A stretch of DNA of 64,000 bases from Lujinxingia sediminis (GTDB lineage: Bacteria; Myxococcota_A; Bradymonadia; Bradymonadales; Bradymonadaceae): contig NZ_SADD01000008.1 of assembly GCF_004005565.1 (NCBI RefSeq), positions 62,001 to 126,000 of the forward strand. The letters run 5' to 3'. Below are positions 35,890 to 45,286 of the stretch, in pieces. Position 1 is the stretch's first letter. Every line of letters begins with the position of its first letter. Both the position numbers and the translations under genes were made by a program. The notes below the pieces were generated by a model. The model worked only from the letters and a program-made list of their open reading frames with translations. It had not been told where the DNA came from and did not search any database.

Positions 35890-36396
35890 ATGCGCCTGGG
35901 AGTCATTCTTACATTTGCGGCGGTGGTCTGCGGGCTGGTGTACTTCGTGCTGACCAACCCCTCGGTGGAGCGCCTGGAGGTGCTTCGCGCCGAGCAAGCT
36001 CAGCTCCAGGAGCAGAACGAGCGGCTCGCGGAGAAGAACCGCAAGCTGGAGCGCGAGATTGTGGCGCTGCGCGAAGACCCGCGCCTGACCGAGCGCCGGG
36101 CACGCGAGCGTGTGGGACTTGCGCGCCCCGATGAGGTGATCTTTCAGTTCGAGGGGCCCGAAGAGACGCAGCGCGTGCAGGTTCGGCTGCGTGTGGATGA
36201 GCAAGGCACCGCCGAGCTCGCCGGTCGTCCCGTGGCCGTAGGTGAGCTTGGCGGGGCGTTGCGGGAGCTTCGTCAGGAGATGCCCCATTCGGAGCTGGTG
36301 GTGTGGATCTCCGAGGAGGTCGGGCCGCTGCTTCACCAACAAATCATCGACGTGGTCGACGCCTCACCGATGGCACCGGCGAGGATCGAAGAGTAG
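35890..36396 (+). CDS. FtsB/DivIC-like protein with ExbD-like C-terminal domain
   Basis: This is a 168-residue bitopic protein. One membrane helix (about 3-22) and a coiled coil (about 28-65) lead into DPRLTERRARERVGLARPDE and VIFQF, a clear FtsB/DivIC ending (septum-formation initiator, which joins FtsL and FtsQ in the divisome). Unlike FtsB, the chain continues for about 75 residues: VRLRVDEQGTAELAGRPVA, ELGGALRELR, then ELVVWISEEV. This follows the strand-helix pattern of the ExbD/TolR periplasmic domain, which the gene 240 bp upstream also encodes. AGAGG precedes the ATG by 6 nt. The GGDEF gene follows 50 bp later. Confidence 0.8.
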   Translation: MRLGVILTFAAVVCGLVYFVLTNPSVERLEVLRAEQAQLQEQNERLAEKNRKLEREIVALREDPRLTERRARERVGLARPDEVIFQFEGPEETQRVQVRLRVDEQGTAELAGRPVAVGELGGALRELRQEMPHSELVVWISEEVGPLLHQQIIDVVDASPMAPARIEE

Positions 36397-36446
36397 GTAT
36401 GCGCGCGCCAGGGCCGGCGTGCTGCTCAAGGCTAAGGAGGCCGACG

Positions 36447-38615
36447 ATGAGCAACCGAACAATGACACGACGACGCCCGAAGAAGGCCGGAGGCCAGGGC
36501 TGGGTGGTGGTGAGCGCGCTGTTGCTGGCGGGCTACGCACTGGGCGTGCTCGGGCATGGTGCGCTTTTCGGGGCGCTCAACGCCTTCGGTGTCATCGCCT
36601 CACTGGCGCTGGCCGCCGGGCTGTGGTTCGGCGGGAGGCGGGAGGGCGCCGCCGAGCTTGCGACCTGTCTGAGCGGCCTGGCTGCCGTGCTGATGCTCTC
36701 GCGTCTGGCCGCCGGGGTAGGGGTGGATCTTTTTGCGCTCGTGGTGCTGACGTTGGCGGCCCTCGCTGCGACGCGCTCCAGCCGCGCGGTGGCGTGGAGC
36801 CTGGGGGCCGCGTTGAGCGTCGAGCTGACCAGCGCGCTGATGGGCACCGCCGATCCCCACACGCTCCGACCGGCCCTGGTCGAGGGGTTGGGCGAGGTCA
36901 GTCTCATACCCCTTCTGGTACGCACGGCGTTGATGGTCGCCGCCGTTGCGCTCTGCTGGAAGGCCGTCGGTCGCCACACCCAGCGCGGTCGAAAGCGCGT
37001 TGAGGTCGAGCTCAGTGAGGCTCGCGAGCAGATGCTCCAGGAGGCCCGCGAGTTTCGTCTGATTCATGCCGGCAGGGGCCAGGACGCCGTCGACCGGCGC
37101 CAGGCCGAGGAGCTGATTGTGCGCGGGGCGGTCGACGCGGTGCACCACACCATCTTCGTGACCCTGGAGCTTGTGAAGACCGCGCTCAAAGCCCACACCG
37201 TGGTGCTCCTGTGGTTTGACGTGCGCAATGAGCGCCTGCGCATCAAGGAGCTCGTCAGCGAGAGCGACGCGCTGGTCGACGGTGCCATCGACCCGGCCGG
37301 TGGTGTGCTCGGCGGGCTGACCCGCCAGCGCGAAACTCTGGCGCTTAAGGCGCTTCGCCCCGGATTCCGCGGGCTTGCCTACTACCGCCATCCTCAGGAT
37401 GTCACCGAGTTTCTGGGGGTACCGGTCATCGAGAAGGGGCATCTGCGCGGGGTGCTCTGCGTTGATCGTTGTGCTGAGCGGGCCTTTGAGGACGAAGAGA
37501 TCCGGGTTGTGGAGGACGCCGCATCTTATGTGATGCGCGCGGTTGAGAATGAGCGCGTGGTGGCCACGATTGAACGGGCACGCTTTGAGGTCAGCCGTTT
37601 CTTTGAGGCCAGCCGCAAGCTCAACGGGGTTCTCACCCCGGATCAGGTCTACGAGGTCGCTCTGGAGAGCGTGGCCCAGATTGTGGCCTTTGATTTCGCG
37701 GCGATCACTCTTTTTGACGAGGAGGAGGATCGCCACCATGTCGCCCGTGTCAGCGGTGAGGGCATGACGAGCCAGGGAGGTTGGGACCAGGTGAGCTTTG
37801 CGTCGAACCAGGGCCTTGTGTCGATGGTGGTGAGCAACCGCCACTACCTGCCTTTTGGCGGCCATCTTCGCGATCCGGACGCAGTGGTCTTCGGGCCGGG
37901 GCAGTCGGCGCGCGATCTTCGCAGCCTCATCGTGCTGCCGCTCATCGTCCAGGATCAAGCCGTCGGTACGCTGGTGATCGGGCACCGCGAGGCCAACCAG
38001 TTTGCCTCGGAGCGACGCGAAATGCTCGAAGTGATCGCCAACCAGGTCGCCGTCACCCTCCAAAACGCACGCCTCTACGAGCGCATGGAGGAGATGGCCA
38101 GCATCGACGCCCTCACGCGCCTCCCCAACCGCCGCACCTTCCAGACTCGCCTCAGCGAAGCGATGGCGCGTCACAAGCGCTCGCGTCGCACCTTTGCGGT
38201 CGTGCTCACCGACATCGACCACTTCAAGTCGGTCAATGATACCTACGGGCACCCCGTCGGTGACGAGGTTTTGCGCCATGTGGGCCGCGTCTTCCGCGAG
38301 GGGCTGCGCGAGGTCGATATGCCCGCGCGCTACGGCGGTGAGGAGTTCGTGCTGGTGCTGGAAGACACCGACATTGAAGGCGCGCGCCAGGTGGCCGACC
38401 GTCTGCGCGTGGCGATCAGCAAGCTGAGCTTTGAAACCGATAAGGGGCTTTTGCAGTGCACCATCAGCATGGGCATCGCGATGGGCCCGGCTGATACCGA
38501 TCATGAGCACGCGCTGGTGGACCTGGCCGATCAGGCCCTCTACCATTCCAAGAAGAACGGTCGAAACCAGGTGACGGTCTACAGCGAGATGATCGCGAAG
38601 ACGGCAGCGGCGTAA
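36447..38615 (+). CDS. Membrane diguanylate cyclase with two GAF domains
   Basis: This protein makes cyclic di-GMP from GTP. At 722 residues, the N-terminus has about five or six membrane helices (20-170), then two GAF domains (about 210-375 and 385-545) and a C-terminal GGDEF domain (about 555-720). The active-site loop is YGGEEF near residue 629. An RxxD allosteric inhibition site (REVDMPA) lies exactly five residues before it, so product feedback is expected. IDALTRLPNRR opens the cyclase domain. AAGGAGG lies 6 nt before ATG 36447, which fixes the start. It sits downstream of the FtsB-like gene, 50 bp away. Confidence 0.93.
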   Translation: MSNRTMTRRRPKKAGGQGWVVVSALLLAGYALGVLGHGALFGALNAFGVIASLALAAGLWFGGRREGAAELATCLSGLAAVLMLSRLAAGVGVDLFALVVLTLAALAATRSSRAVAWSLGAALSVELTSALMGTADPHTLRPALVEGLGEVSLIPLLVRTALMVAAVALCWKAVGRHTQRGRKRVEVELSEAREQMLQEAREFRLIHAGRGQDAVDRRQAEELIVRGAVDAVHHTIFVTLELVKTALKAHTVVLLWFDVRNERLRIKELVSESDALVDGAIDPAGGVLGGLTRQRETLALKALRPGFRGLAYYRHPQDVTEFLGVPVIEKGHLRGVLCVDRCAERAFEDEEIRVVEDAASYVMRAVENERVVATIERARFEVSRFFEASRKLNGVLTPDQVYEVALESVAQIVAFDFAAITLFDEEEDRHHVARVSGEGMTSQGGWDQVSFASNQGLVSMVVSNRHYLPFGGHLRDPDAVVFGPGQSARDLRSLIVLPLIVQDQAVGTLVIGHREANQFASERREMLEVIANQVAVTLQNARLYERMEEMASIDALTRLPNRRTFQTRLSEAMARHKRSRRTFAVVLTDIDHFKSVNDTYGHPVGDEVLRHVGRVFREGLREVDMPARYGGEEFVLVLEDTDIEGARQVADRLRVAISKLSFETDKGLLQCTISMGIAMGPADTDHEHALVDLADQALYHSKKNGRNQVTVYSEMIAKTAAA

Positions 38616-38727
38616 AGCACAGTGACGCGCGCTTTGCGCCCTCAGTCCGATGAGTGTTTCCAGGTTTCGACGTAGGCTTGATTCACCCGCTGTGTTGATG
38701 TGGACCTCCCTGACCTGCCGAGGAATC

Positions 38728-40098
38728 ATGAAGAAAAACTTTGTCTTCGACACCAACGTCCTCCTTCACGACCCGCGCGCCATCTTTGGCTTTGAGGACA
38801 ACACGGTCATCGTCCCGATCTATGTGATCGAAGAGATCGACACCTTTAAGCGCGATATGAGCGAGCTGGGGCGCAACGCGCGGGAGGTCAGCCGCATTCT
38901 TGATGACTACCGAAGTCGGGGCGATCTGGCCGAGGGCGTCGCGCTCGATGGCGGCGGTCTTCTCAAGGTCAGCTTCGATCTTCTTCAGGATGACTCCGTC
39001 AAGTTTCTGGATACCAACAAAACCGACAACCTCATCTTAAGCGTCGCCCTGGAGGTGCAGCGCCGCGAGCCGGAGGTGCCCTGCATCTTCGTCTCCAAAG
39101 ACGTGAACCTGCGGGTGCGCGCCAACATCCTGGGCCTGGCCGCCGAGAAGTACGAAGAGCAAGACGTCGTCTCGGTGCAGGAACTCTACAGCGGGTCCAG
39201 CGAGCTGGAGGTGCCCAACGACTGGATCGATGCGATTCATGAGCGGGGCGCGCTTGAAGTCAGCGTTGAGGAGCTCGCCGAACACCGCGCCGACTCGACT
39301 CGTCGGCGCGGCACACACTTCTACACCAACGAGTACCTCTGGCTTCGCGCCGCCGGGGGTCCGCAGAATACCCTGGGACGCGTCACGGTGAATGCGGAGT
39401 CTGGCGAGGTGACGATTCGCCCGCTGAGCAAAGCGCGCGATCATGTCTGGGGCATCCGCCCTCGCAACCGTGAGCAGGCTTTCGCGCTCGATGCGTTGCT
39501 CGACGATGACATCAAGGTCGTCACACTCATCGGGAAGGCGGGTACCGGGAAGACGCTTCTGGCGATCGCCGCCGGTCTTCAGAAAGTCACCGAGGAGCGC
39601 AGCCACCACAAGCTCCTGGTGAGCCGACCGGTGATCCCAATGGGGCGCGATCTGGGCTATCTTCCGGGGACGGTCGAAGAGAAGCTCGACCCCTGGATGC
39701 GCCCGATCTTCGACAACGTTGAATACCTGATGGGCATCAGCCACACCGACCGCCGTTCGGGACGCGGGGCCGATGAGCTCCGCTCGATGGGGATCATCGA
39801 GATCGAGCCTCTGACCTACATTCGCGGCCGCTCGCTGCCCAACCTCTACATGATCGTCGACGAGGCTCAGAACCTCACCCCCCACGAAGTAAAAACGATT
39901 CTGACGCGGGTGGGTGAGGGGACCAAGATTGTGCTCACCGGCGACCCCTACCAGATTGACAACCCCTATGTGGACAGCGAGTCCAACGGGTTGAGCTACC
40001 TGGTTAACCGCTTCAAGGGGCAGTCGCTGGCCGGTACGGTCACCCTCTTTAAGGGCGAGCGCTCCGACCTGGCGGAGATGGCGGCGAATCTTTTGTAA
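38728..40098 (+). CDS. PIN domain - PhoH-like ATPase fusion
   Basis: This is a 456-residue cytoplasmic protein of the PhoH2/YlaK type. An N-terminal PIN ribonuclease domain (about 1-140) has FVFDTNVLLHDP with the first catalytic Asp and NKTDNLIL with a later one. A C-terminal PhoH ATPase (about 240-456) has Walker A GKAGTGKT near residue 268 and Walker B VDEAQNLTPHE near 377. Such proteins couple RNA unwinding to cleavage. The ATG at 38728 follows GAGGA; in-frame codons upstream (38650, 38698) lack this. It is followed by a strong terminator. Confidence 0.93.
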   Translation: MKKNFVFDTNVLLHDPRAIFGFEDNTVIVPIYVIEEIDTFKRDMSELGRNAREVSRILDDYRSRGDLAEGVALDGGGLLKVSFDLLQDDSVKFLDTNKTDNLILSVALEVQRREPEVPCIFVSKDVNLRVRANILGLAAEKYEEQDVVSVQELYSGSSELEVPNDWIDAIHERGALEVSVEELAEHRADSTRRRGTHFYTNEYLWLRAAGGPQNTLGRVTVNAESGEVTIRPLSKARDHVWGIRPRNREQAFALDALLDDDIKVVTLIGKAGTGKTLLAIAAGLQKVTEERSHHKLLVSRPVIPMGRDLGYLPGTVEEKLDPWMRPIFDNVEYLMGISHTDRRSGRGADELRSMGIIEIEPLTYIRGRSLPNLYMIVDEAQNLTPHEVKTILTRVGEGTKIVLTGDPYQIDNPYVDSESNGLSYLVNRFKGQSLAGTVTLFKGERSDLAEMAANLL

Positions 40099-40137
40099 GG
40101 ATCCTGCTTCGGCGTCAGCGACGTGCTTTTCGGCGTG

Positions 40138-40167
40138 AAAAAGCCGGCCTTCGGGCCGGCTTTTTTT
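40138..40167 (+). terminator. Intrinsic terminator after the PIN-PhoH gene
   Basis: AAGCCGGCC-TTCG-GGCCGGCTT is a compact hairpin with a stable UUCG tetraloop, flanked by A- and T-runs. Confidence 0.92.
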
Positions 40168-40247
40168 GTGCCAGCCGGAGCTCTGAACGCGTCGAAGCGA
40201 AAGGGGGGAAGAGGGCGTGTGGGGCGGGTTTTATGGGGACGTCGGCG

Positions 40248-40281
40248 GACCGTGGGTCAGCACACAGGATGACCCACGGTC
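40248..40281. repeat. Inverted repeat of the TGACCGTGGGTCA family
   Basis: The arms GACCGTGGGTCA (40248-40259) and TGACCCACGGTC (40270-40281) are perfectly complementary around a 10-nt loop. It is the same element as at 35658-35699 and 55514-55550 and is not followed by a T-run. Confidence 0.85.
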
Positions 40282-40375
40282 GACGTTGCGGAGGGGGCGG
40301 GACGCGCGACCGCCGGACGGGTTGATGACCGCCCGGGACGTGGCACCAGGGTGGGTTGAAGCCGATGTGCAGGCA

Positions 40376-40408
40376 TAAAAAACGCGCCCCCGAAGGGGCG
40401 CGTTTTTT
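40376..40408. terminator. Bidirectional intrinsic terminator
   Basis: The hairpin ACGCGCCCC-CGAA-GGGGCGCGT is flanked by AAAAAA and TTTTTT. It serves the minus-strand lipoprotein gene ending at 40431. Confidence 0.9.
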
Positions 40409-40430
40409 AGCTCAGACCATCAGGCGATGA

Positions 40431-43400
40431 TCAGGGCGCGCGGGTGATGTCGACCTGCAACTCGAAGGTACCGGTCGCGCCGAAGTCCACGCTGTCGACC
40501 ATGATGAAGTAGGTCTTGTCGCTGTTCGCCTCGAAGGTCAGCGACTCGGTGCCAGCGCCGAAGGTCGCGTCGGAGCCGACCTGACATTCCAGGGTCGCAA
40601 TCTCAGCGTTCGCGCAGTTGCCGGTGATCCAGAATGCACCGTCAAACTGACTGGTCATCGTGGCGGTCAGCTCGTCACCCACCATCATCGGAACGGCGAA
40701 GACAACCTCGCCACCGGCGCCGCGCCAGCCGGTGCAACTCGTACCACTGGCTTCGCTGTAAGGCGTGTAGGTGTTGCTGTAGCCACTCAGCGAGTCGGTG
40801 TAGGTGTAGGTGTCGGTCAACACTTCGAAGGGGCGAGAGCAGGTGTCGCCTTCGCGATCCAGGCAGTACGCCTCGACGTTTTCGGGATCCGATTCGTCGA
40901 GCGCGCAACCGAAGTCACACTCGATAAGCTCCTGGTTGCCACGCTCGTCGCAGATCTCGATGGTCATGCCAACATCCACGCAGGCCTGGGTGCTGAGCGT
41001 GTCGCAGGGGGTGTCGAAGAACTCGAACGACACTTCAAACGCATCGTTGGTGAGGTCGACGCCCTGGGAGTGGTCGAGGATCAAGTAGTAGGTGCCACCT
41101 TCTTTTGAGATGTAGTCAATCTCGCTGCCACTACCAACCGCCGAGGCGACGCAGGTCGTGTCAATGTCGCTGGATTCAGCGCAGCTCTCTACAAGGTACA
41201 TCACCGGATCGCCGTTGGAGGTATCGGCGGCCTGGTAATTCACAACCACACCCTCGGTCGGGTCGAGCTGAATCTGATACACCGCATCGCGACCGCTGGT
41301 CGCATCACCATCGTAACAGTCGGCGGCATCGGTGAGCACGTAGTCGCGACCAAAGCGCACGGCACCCGTTTTACCGAAGACGTCGGTAATGGTGGTCGAG
41401 GCGTCGATCAGGAGCGAGGAGCTGCACACGTTGTTGGGACTCTGTGGCCCGCCACACTGGGTGCCTGCCGGGTTGCATGCGAAGGGGCAGGGCTGGGAGT
41501 CCACAACGCTATCACCGGTCTCCGAGCAGGTCTGGAACGCACCGTTGGCGCAGAAGGTGCTGTTCGGTGCGCAGGCGCCCTGGCGGGTGTTGAGGCTCAG
41601 GGTGAAGGCGCCGGTTTCGGTGGCGGTGGTACCGGCGTCGACGACCACGTAGTAGGTGCCAGCTACTTCGGCGAAGAACTCCACGTACTGATTTTCGGCG
41701 TCGCCATCGAGCATGCCCACTTCGCAGGCACCACTGATGGTGTCGAGACCGGGGCAGTTGTTCAAGACATAGATGCCAGCGTAGACGTCGGTGGTGAGCG
41801 TGGCTTCCAGGATGTCGTTGGCATTGAGTTCCACGGCGAAGACCGCGTCGCGACCGCCGGGAGCGGCGCCTTCAAAGCAGCTGCTCGGGGCGTTGAGCTT
41901 GTTGGTGATGTTGGCGAAGTCGCCCTCAAAGCTCGCGCCGGGGGCAAGCGTGATGGCGTCGATGCAGCGGTCACCGCGGGGGGTGCCGCAGGCGCCGTCC
42001 ACGCAGCCGCCTTCGCAGCCGTAGAAGGTGGGGAAGTCGCCGTTGCAGATGCTCAGGGTGTCGGCGTCGAAGCAACCGAGCACGGAGCCGTTGTCCAGAC
42101 CTGCACAGACGGGATCTTCGATGGCGACGTCGAGTACGAACTCGCCTTCAGCGTCGCCTTCCTCAACAGCCTGAACGGCGAGGATGAAGGTGTCGGACAC
42201 GGCGGCGACGTAGGTGAGGGTCTCGGTGCTGGACGCGCCGGCAATATTGGTAGCGCGCTGGCAGTTGAGGTTGGTCTCATCTTCGGAGCCTTCCGGCTGG
42301 ATGTCGGGGCATCCGCGGGAGATCCACATCGCCATGTCGGCTTCGGCAGCCAGGGTCGCGGTGATGCGCTGACCGGCGACCAGGTCCACCGAGAAGTAAC
42401 CGGTACCGCCAACCAGGTCGTCCTGGCGGCTGCTGGAGGCGAAGTTGCACTGGTCGCCGTCGAGCGAGCCGCCGGAGCCGTAGCGCACCTGCGCGCCCAC
42501 ACCCAGGTCACTGACGGTGCTGGAGTAGGTCATGCCTTCGGCGGCAAGGTCCACCGCCGCGCTGCAGACGGAGTTGGGGGCTTCGGCACACTGGTCGGCT
42601 TCTGCACCGCAGCCGAAGGGGCAGAAGGGAAGCTGAGTGTAGGCGTTACCAAAGGCGTTGCAGACCTCGCGCTGGCCTTCGGCGCACTGGTAGGTGCCGG
42701 GCTCGCAGAGCGGCAGGCCGATGGAGAAGTCGAGGGTGGCCGGGTTGTCCAGCGTGCCCACGCCGGTGTCGGCGATGATGGTCAGGGTCACCGGCGCATC
42801 GGTATCATTGGTGTAGGCGGCTGCGCGCACGAACTGGTCTTCGCCACGGATGAAGTCGGTGGCGCTGGGCTCCACGCAGCTCTCGACGACGTCGACACAT
42901 TCTTCGAGCAGGTAGATCGCGCCGTAGTCGACGGCCGAGGTCATCGAGACGGTGAGCTGTTCGCCGGGGGGCACCGTGGCGCTGAACGCGACGTCGGCAC
43001 CCGAGGTGTTGAAGAGGCGGTTGATCGGTACGCAGGCTGATTCTTCGGAGGGCTGGTAGTAGTTGGAGAACTCGGTCCAGTCGATCTCGAAGGAGTCACC
43101 GTCGACGACTTCGTAGGCGTCGGCGCAGCTGTCGGCTTCGGGAAGGATGCAGCGAAGCTCGGTGCCGTCGCAGCCCTCGCGGCAGTTGATGCGGGCTTCC
43201 TGGGTGCCGTTGGCGTTGCAGACCACCAGGGTGTCGCCGTCGCAGGAGCGGGTGTCGGCTTCACACACGATGGTGGGGTCGACACAGCTCACGCTCAGGT
43301 TGGTGCGGTCGTAGACGCACTCTTCGTTTTCGGAGCACTCCGAGCAGAGATCGGCTTCGGGCTCGCAGCGGTTGGCGACGCAGAGGTTGCCTTCGAGGCA

Positions 43401-43781
43401 GTCGTTGACCGAGGTGCAGACCTCGGCGTTGACGCACTCGCGGGCGGCGGGGTCACAGACACCGGGCTGGCCAGCGCAGTTGAGAAGGGTGCAGATAAAG
43501 GTCTCACTGACGCAGCTGTCGTCGTAGCAGTAACGGCCCGCCGAACAGTCGTTGTCGTCGGAGCAGACGCCGGTTCCGCCACCGTCGGGATTCTCGCCGC
43601 ACTCCTCGGTGTCGGGGTCACAGTCTACGTCAGGGCCCACATCGGGGTCCTCGCAGCTCTCTCCCTCGCACCCGGTATCGGGCCTGTCTGTGGGTTCATC
43701 GCCTGCGCCACAGGCGGTGGTTAAAGAGAACGCTAATGCCAAGCTGATTACCGCGAGGCGGTATCGCCACCAAATTGCCAT
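40431..43781 (-). CDS. Large Cys-rich modular surface lipoprotein
   Basis: This is a 1116-residue lipoprotein: signal then Cys in SLTTAC (residue about 24), then an Asp/Glu/Pro-rich linker. A Cys-rich N-terminal part (about 60-225) is made of short disulphide-type modules (e.g. DDNDCSAGRYCYDDSC). The rest is five repeated beta-rich units of about 170-190 residues. Each has a Cys-containing header and an ending such as TYYVVVDAGTTATETGAF or KTYFIMVDSVDFGATGTF, similar to bacterial pre-peptidase C-terminal (PPC) domains. ATG at 43781 has GGA just upstream; another ATG at 43790 has no usable spacing. It is likely a cell-surface binding protein; ligand unknown. Confidence 0.82.
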   Translation of the reverse strand: MAIWWRYRLAVISLALAFSLTTACGAGDEPTDRPDTGCEGESCEDPDVGPDVDCDPDTEECGENPDGGGTGVCSDDNDCSAGRYCYDDSCVSETFICTLLNCAGQPGVCDPAARECVNAEVCTSVNDCLEGNLCVANRCEPEADLCSECSENEECVYDRTNLSVSCVDPTIVCEADTRSCDGDTLVVCNANGTQEARINCREGCDGTELRCILPEADSCADAYEVVDGDSFEIDWTEFSNYYQPSEESACVPINRLFNTSGADVAFSATVPPGEQLTVSMTSAVDYGAIYLLEECVDVVESCVEPSATDFIRGEDQFVRAAAYTNDTDAPVTLTIIADTGVGTLDNPATLDFSIGLPLCEPGTYQCAEGQREVCNAFGNAYTQLPFCPFGCGAEADQCAEAPNSVCSAAVDLAAEGMTYSSTVSDLGVGAQVRYGSGGSLDGDQCNFASSSRQDDLVGGTGYFSVDLVAGQRITATLAAEADMAMWISRGCPDIQPEGSEDETNLNCQRATNIAGASSTETLTYVAAVSDTFILAVQAVEEGDAEGEFVLDVAIEDPVCAGLDNGSVLGCFDADTLSICNGDFPTFYGCEGGCVDGACGTPRGDRCIDAITLAPGASFEGDFANITNKLNAPSSCFEGAAPGGRDAVFAVELNANDILEATLTTDVYAGIYVLNNCPGLDTISGACEVGMLDGDAENQYVEFFAEVAGTYYVVVDAGTTATETGAFTLSLNTRQGACAPNSTFCANGAFQTCSETGDSVVDSQPCPFACNPAGTQCGGPQSPNNVCSSSLLIDASTTITDVFGKTGAVRFGRDYVLTDAADCYDGDATSGRDAVYQIQLDPTEGVVVNYQAADTSNGDPVMYLVESCAESSDIDTTCVASAVGSGSEIDYISKEGGTYYLILDHSQGVDLTNDAFEVSFEFFDTPCDTLSTQACVDVGMTIEICDERGNQELIECDFGCALDESDPENVEAYCLDREGDTCSRPFEVLTDTYTYTDSLSGYSNTYTPYSEASGTSCTGWRGAGGEVVFAVPMMVGDELTATMTSQFDGAFWITGNCANAEIATLECQVGSDATFGAGTESLTFEANSDKTYFIMVDSVDFGATGTFELQVDITRAP

Positions 43782-44103
43782 GGCTTCCATCCTGATGTGG
43801 GATTGTCTGAGCGTGTCGTACTTTACGTTAGTTTCGGGGCGCTCGACGCGATGAGGCGCGAGCAAGAATCGAAGTCTGTGCGCCTGATGGTACCTGGGGC
43901 GCGGGGATAGGCTCCGAACAATGCGGTCAGAATTGGTTAATCGGGGGTAGACTGTCAAGTTGCTTCCGCCAGGCCTTGTGTTTCGGGGGCGTGAGGGAGC
44001 GTCTCGAAGCGCGGAGTAGGCGTTGGCGTGCAGAGGTAAAAGACGCCCGCCGGCCGGTGCCGGGGGCGTCTGGAGGTTTTGGGGGAGTGGTCTGCGGGGC
44101 GAC
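43782..44103. other. Intergenic region between two minus-strand genes
   Basis: This is 322 bp containing the leucine dehydrogenase terminator (44036-44071) and the presumed promoter of the modular lipoprotein gene. A TAAAGT -10-like string reads on the minus strand near 43830 but lacks a -35. Nothing else is evident. Confidence 0.45.
44036..44071 (-). terminator. Intrinsic terminator of the leucine dehydrogenase gene
   Basis: On the minus strand, AGACGCCC and GGGCGTCT form an 8-bp stem around a GC-rich 15-nt loop that can extend it, followed by TTTTA. Confidence 0.7.
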
Positions 44104-45159
44104 TCAGCGCAGCGCTTTTCCGAAGATCTTTTCCTCGACGATGCGGTCTGCGATCACGTCGGTGGGAAGATCTTCAGAGCCGGCGCGGTCGAAGATGGCC
44201 AGCATCGTTTCATAGATCTCGGAGGTTTTGGCCAGGGCGCGCTCGCGATCGTAGCCGACGTACTCTTGAGCGACGTTGATGAGGCCGCCGGCGTTAATCG
44301 CGTAGTCGGGGGCGTAGAGAATGCCGCGGCGGTGGAGCTCTTCGCCGTGTCGATCTTCCAGGAGCTGGTTGTTCGCCGCACCGGCGACGATCGTGCACTG
44401 AAGCCCGGCAAGGGTGGTGTCGTTGATGGCACCGCCCAGGGCGCAGGGGGCGTAGATGTCGCAGTCGACAGCGTGAATGGCGTCGACGCTGACCGCGGTG
44501 GCACCCAGCTCGTTGACGCCGCGCTCAACGGCAGCCGGGTTGATGTCGGCGACGGTCAGGGTTGCACCGAGCTCATGAAGTTCGCGGGCCAGGCAAAAGC
44601 CCACCGCGCCCAGGCCCTGTACTGCGACGTGCACGCCTTCGAGGGAGTCGCGGCCGAGCTTGAACTTCACCGCCGCCTCAATGCCGCGGCGCACGCCGTA
44701 GGCGGTCACCGGAGAGGGGTCACCGGAGCTTCCGGCGTCCGGGTCGTAGCCAAGCACGTGGTCGGTGAAGCGGTGGGCGACGTTGATATCGTTGACGTTC
44801 GTGCCGCTGTCTTCGCAGGTGATATAGCGGCCGCCGAGCGAGTCGACAAAACGCCCGAACTCTTCAAAAAGGCGCTCGCGCTGCTCTTCGCTCAGGTGTT
44901 TCGGGCGCATGATCACGGCTTTGCCCCCGCCGTGGGGCAGGTTGCTGATGGCCGCCTTGTAGGTCATTCCACGACCCAGGCGCAGCGCGTCGCGGGTGGC
45001 TTCGGCGGTGGAGGGGTATTCGATGAAGCGGCATCCCCCGATGGCCGGACCTTGCTTCAGGTTATGAAGCGCCACAATGGCCTGAAGACCGGTGGCAGGG
45101 TCGGTTTTGAAAAGAACTTCGCCGAAGTTCAGAGAATTGGCGTATTCGAAAAGGTCCAC
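44104..45159 (-). CDS. Leucine dehydrogenase (Glu/Leu/Phe/Val dehydrogenase family)
   Basis: This enzyme performs NAD-dependent reversible oxidative deamination of leucine and other branched-chain amino acids to 2-oxo acids. The 351-residue protein has the substrate-binding GPAIGGCRF, the catalytic-lysine motif LPHGGGKAVI near residue 78 and the family GRYITCEDSGT. The Rossmann motif VAVQGLGAVG starts near residue 178, and the C-terminal YAINAGGLINV also fits. Length and motifs fit leucine dehydrogenase better than glutamate dehydrogenase. Translation starts at GTG 45159, with AGGAG 7-8 nt upstream. A promoter lies at 45247-45276. Confidence 0.9.
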   Translation of the reverse strand: MDLFEYANSLNFGEVLFKTDPATGLQAIVALHNLKQGPAIGGCRFIEYPSTAEATRDALRLGRGMTYKAAISNLPHGGGKAVIMRPKHLSEEQRERLFEEFGRFVDSLGGRYITCEDSGTNVNDINVAHRFTDHVLGYDPDAGSSGDPSPVTAYGVRRGIEAAVKFKLGRDSLEGVHVAVQGLGAVGFCLARELHELGATLTVADINPAAVERGVNELGATAVSVDAIHAVDCDIYAPCALGGAINDTTLAGLQCTIVAGAANNQLLEDRHGEELHRRGILYAPDYAINAGGLINVAQEYVGYDRERALAKTSEIYETMLAIFDRAGSEDLPTDVIADRIVEEKIFGKALR

Positions 45160-45246
45160 GAGCTATCTCCTGAGGCGTTAGCGTAGCGAGAAGCGTGCGT
45201 TCGACATGAGCCAAGACTCCAGTCTCGACCCCCTGGTTCCGGGGCA

Positions 45247-45276
45247 TTTATAGTGAGGGGGGATGGGGTTAGGCAA
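45247..45276 (-). promoter_or_regulatory. Promoter of the leucine dehydrogenase gene
   Basis: On the minus strand, TTGCCT (45276-45271) and TATAAA (45252-45247) are separated by 18 bp and match the sigma-70 boxes at 4/6 and 5/6 positions. They lie about 90 bp upstream of the GTG start. Confidence 0.5.
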
Positions 45277-45286
45277 GGTCTGTCGT

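Larger units (their letters stand above)
40099..40430. other. Intergenic region between convergent genes, with two terminators and an inverted repeat
   Basis: This is 332 bp between the PhoH gene and the modular lipoprotein gene. It contains a terminator at 40138-40167, an inverted repeat at 40248-40281 and a second, bidirectional terminator at 40376-40408. No gene is supported. Confidence 0.6.

Noticed and set aside
36600-38756. 718-codon minus-strand open frame
   Set aside because: It is antisense to the GGDEF gene and crosses its 3' end, with no domain and no start signal.
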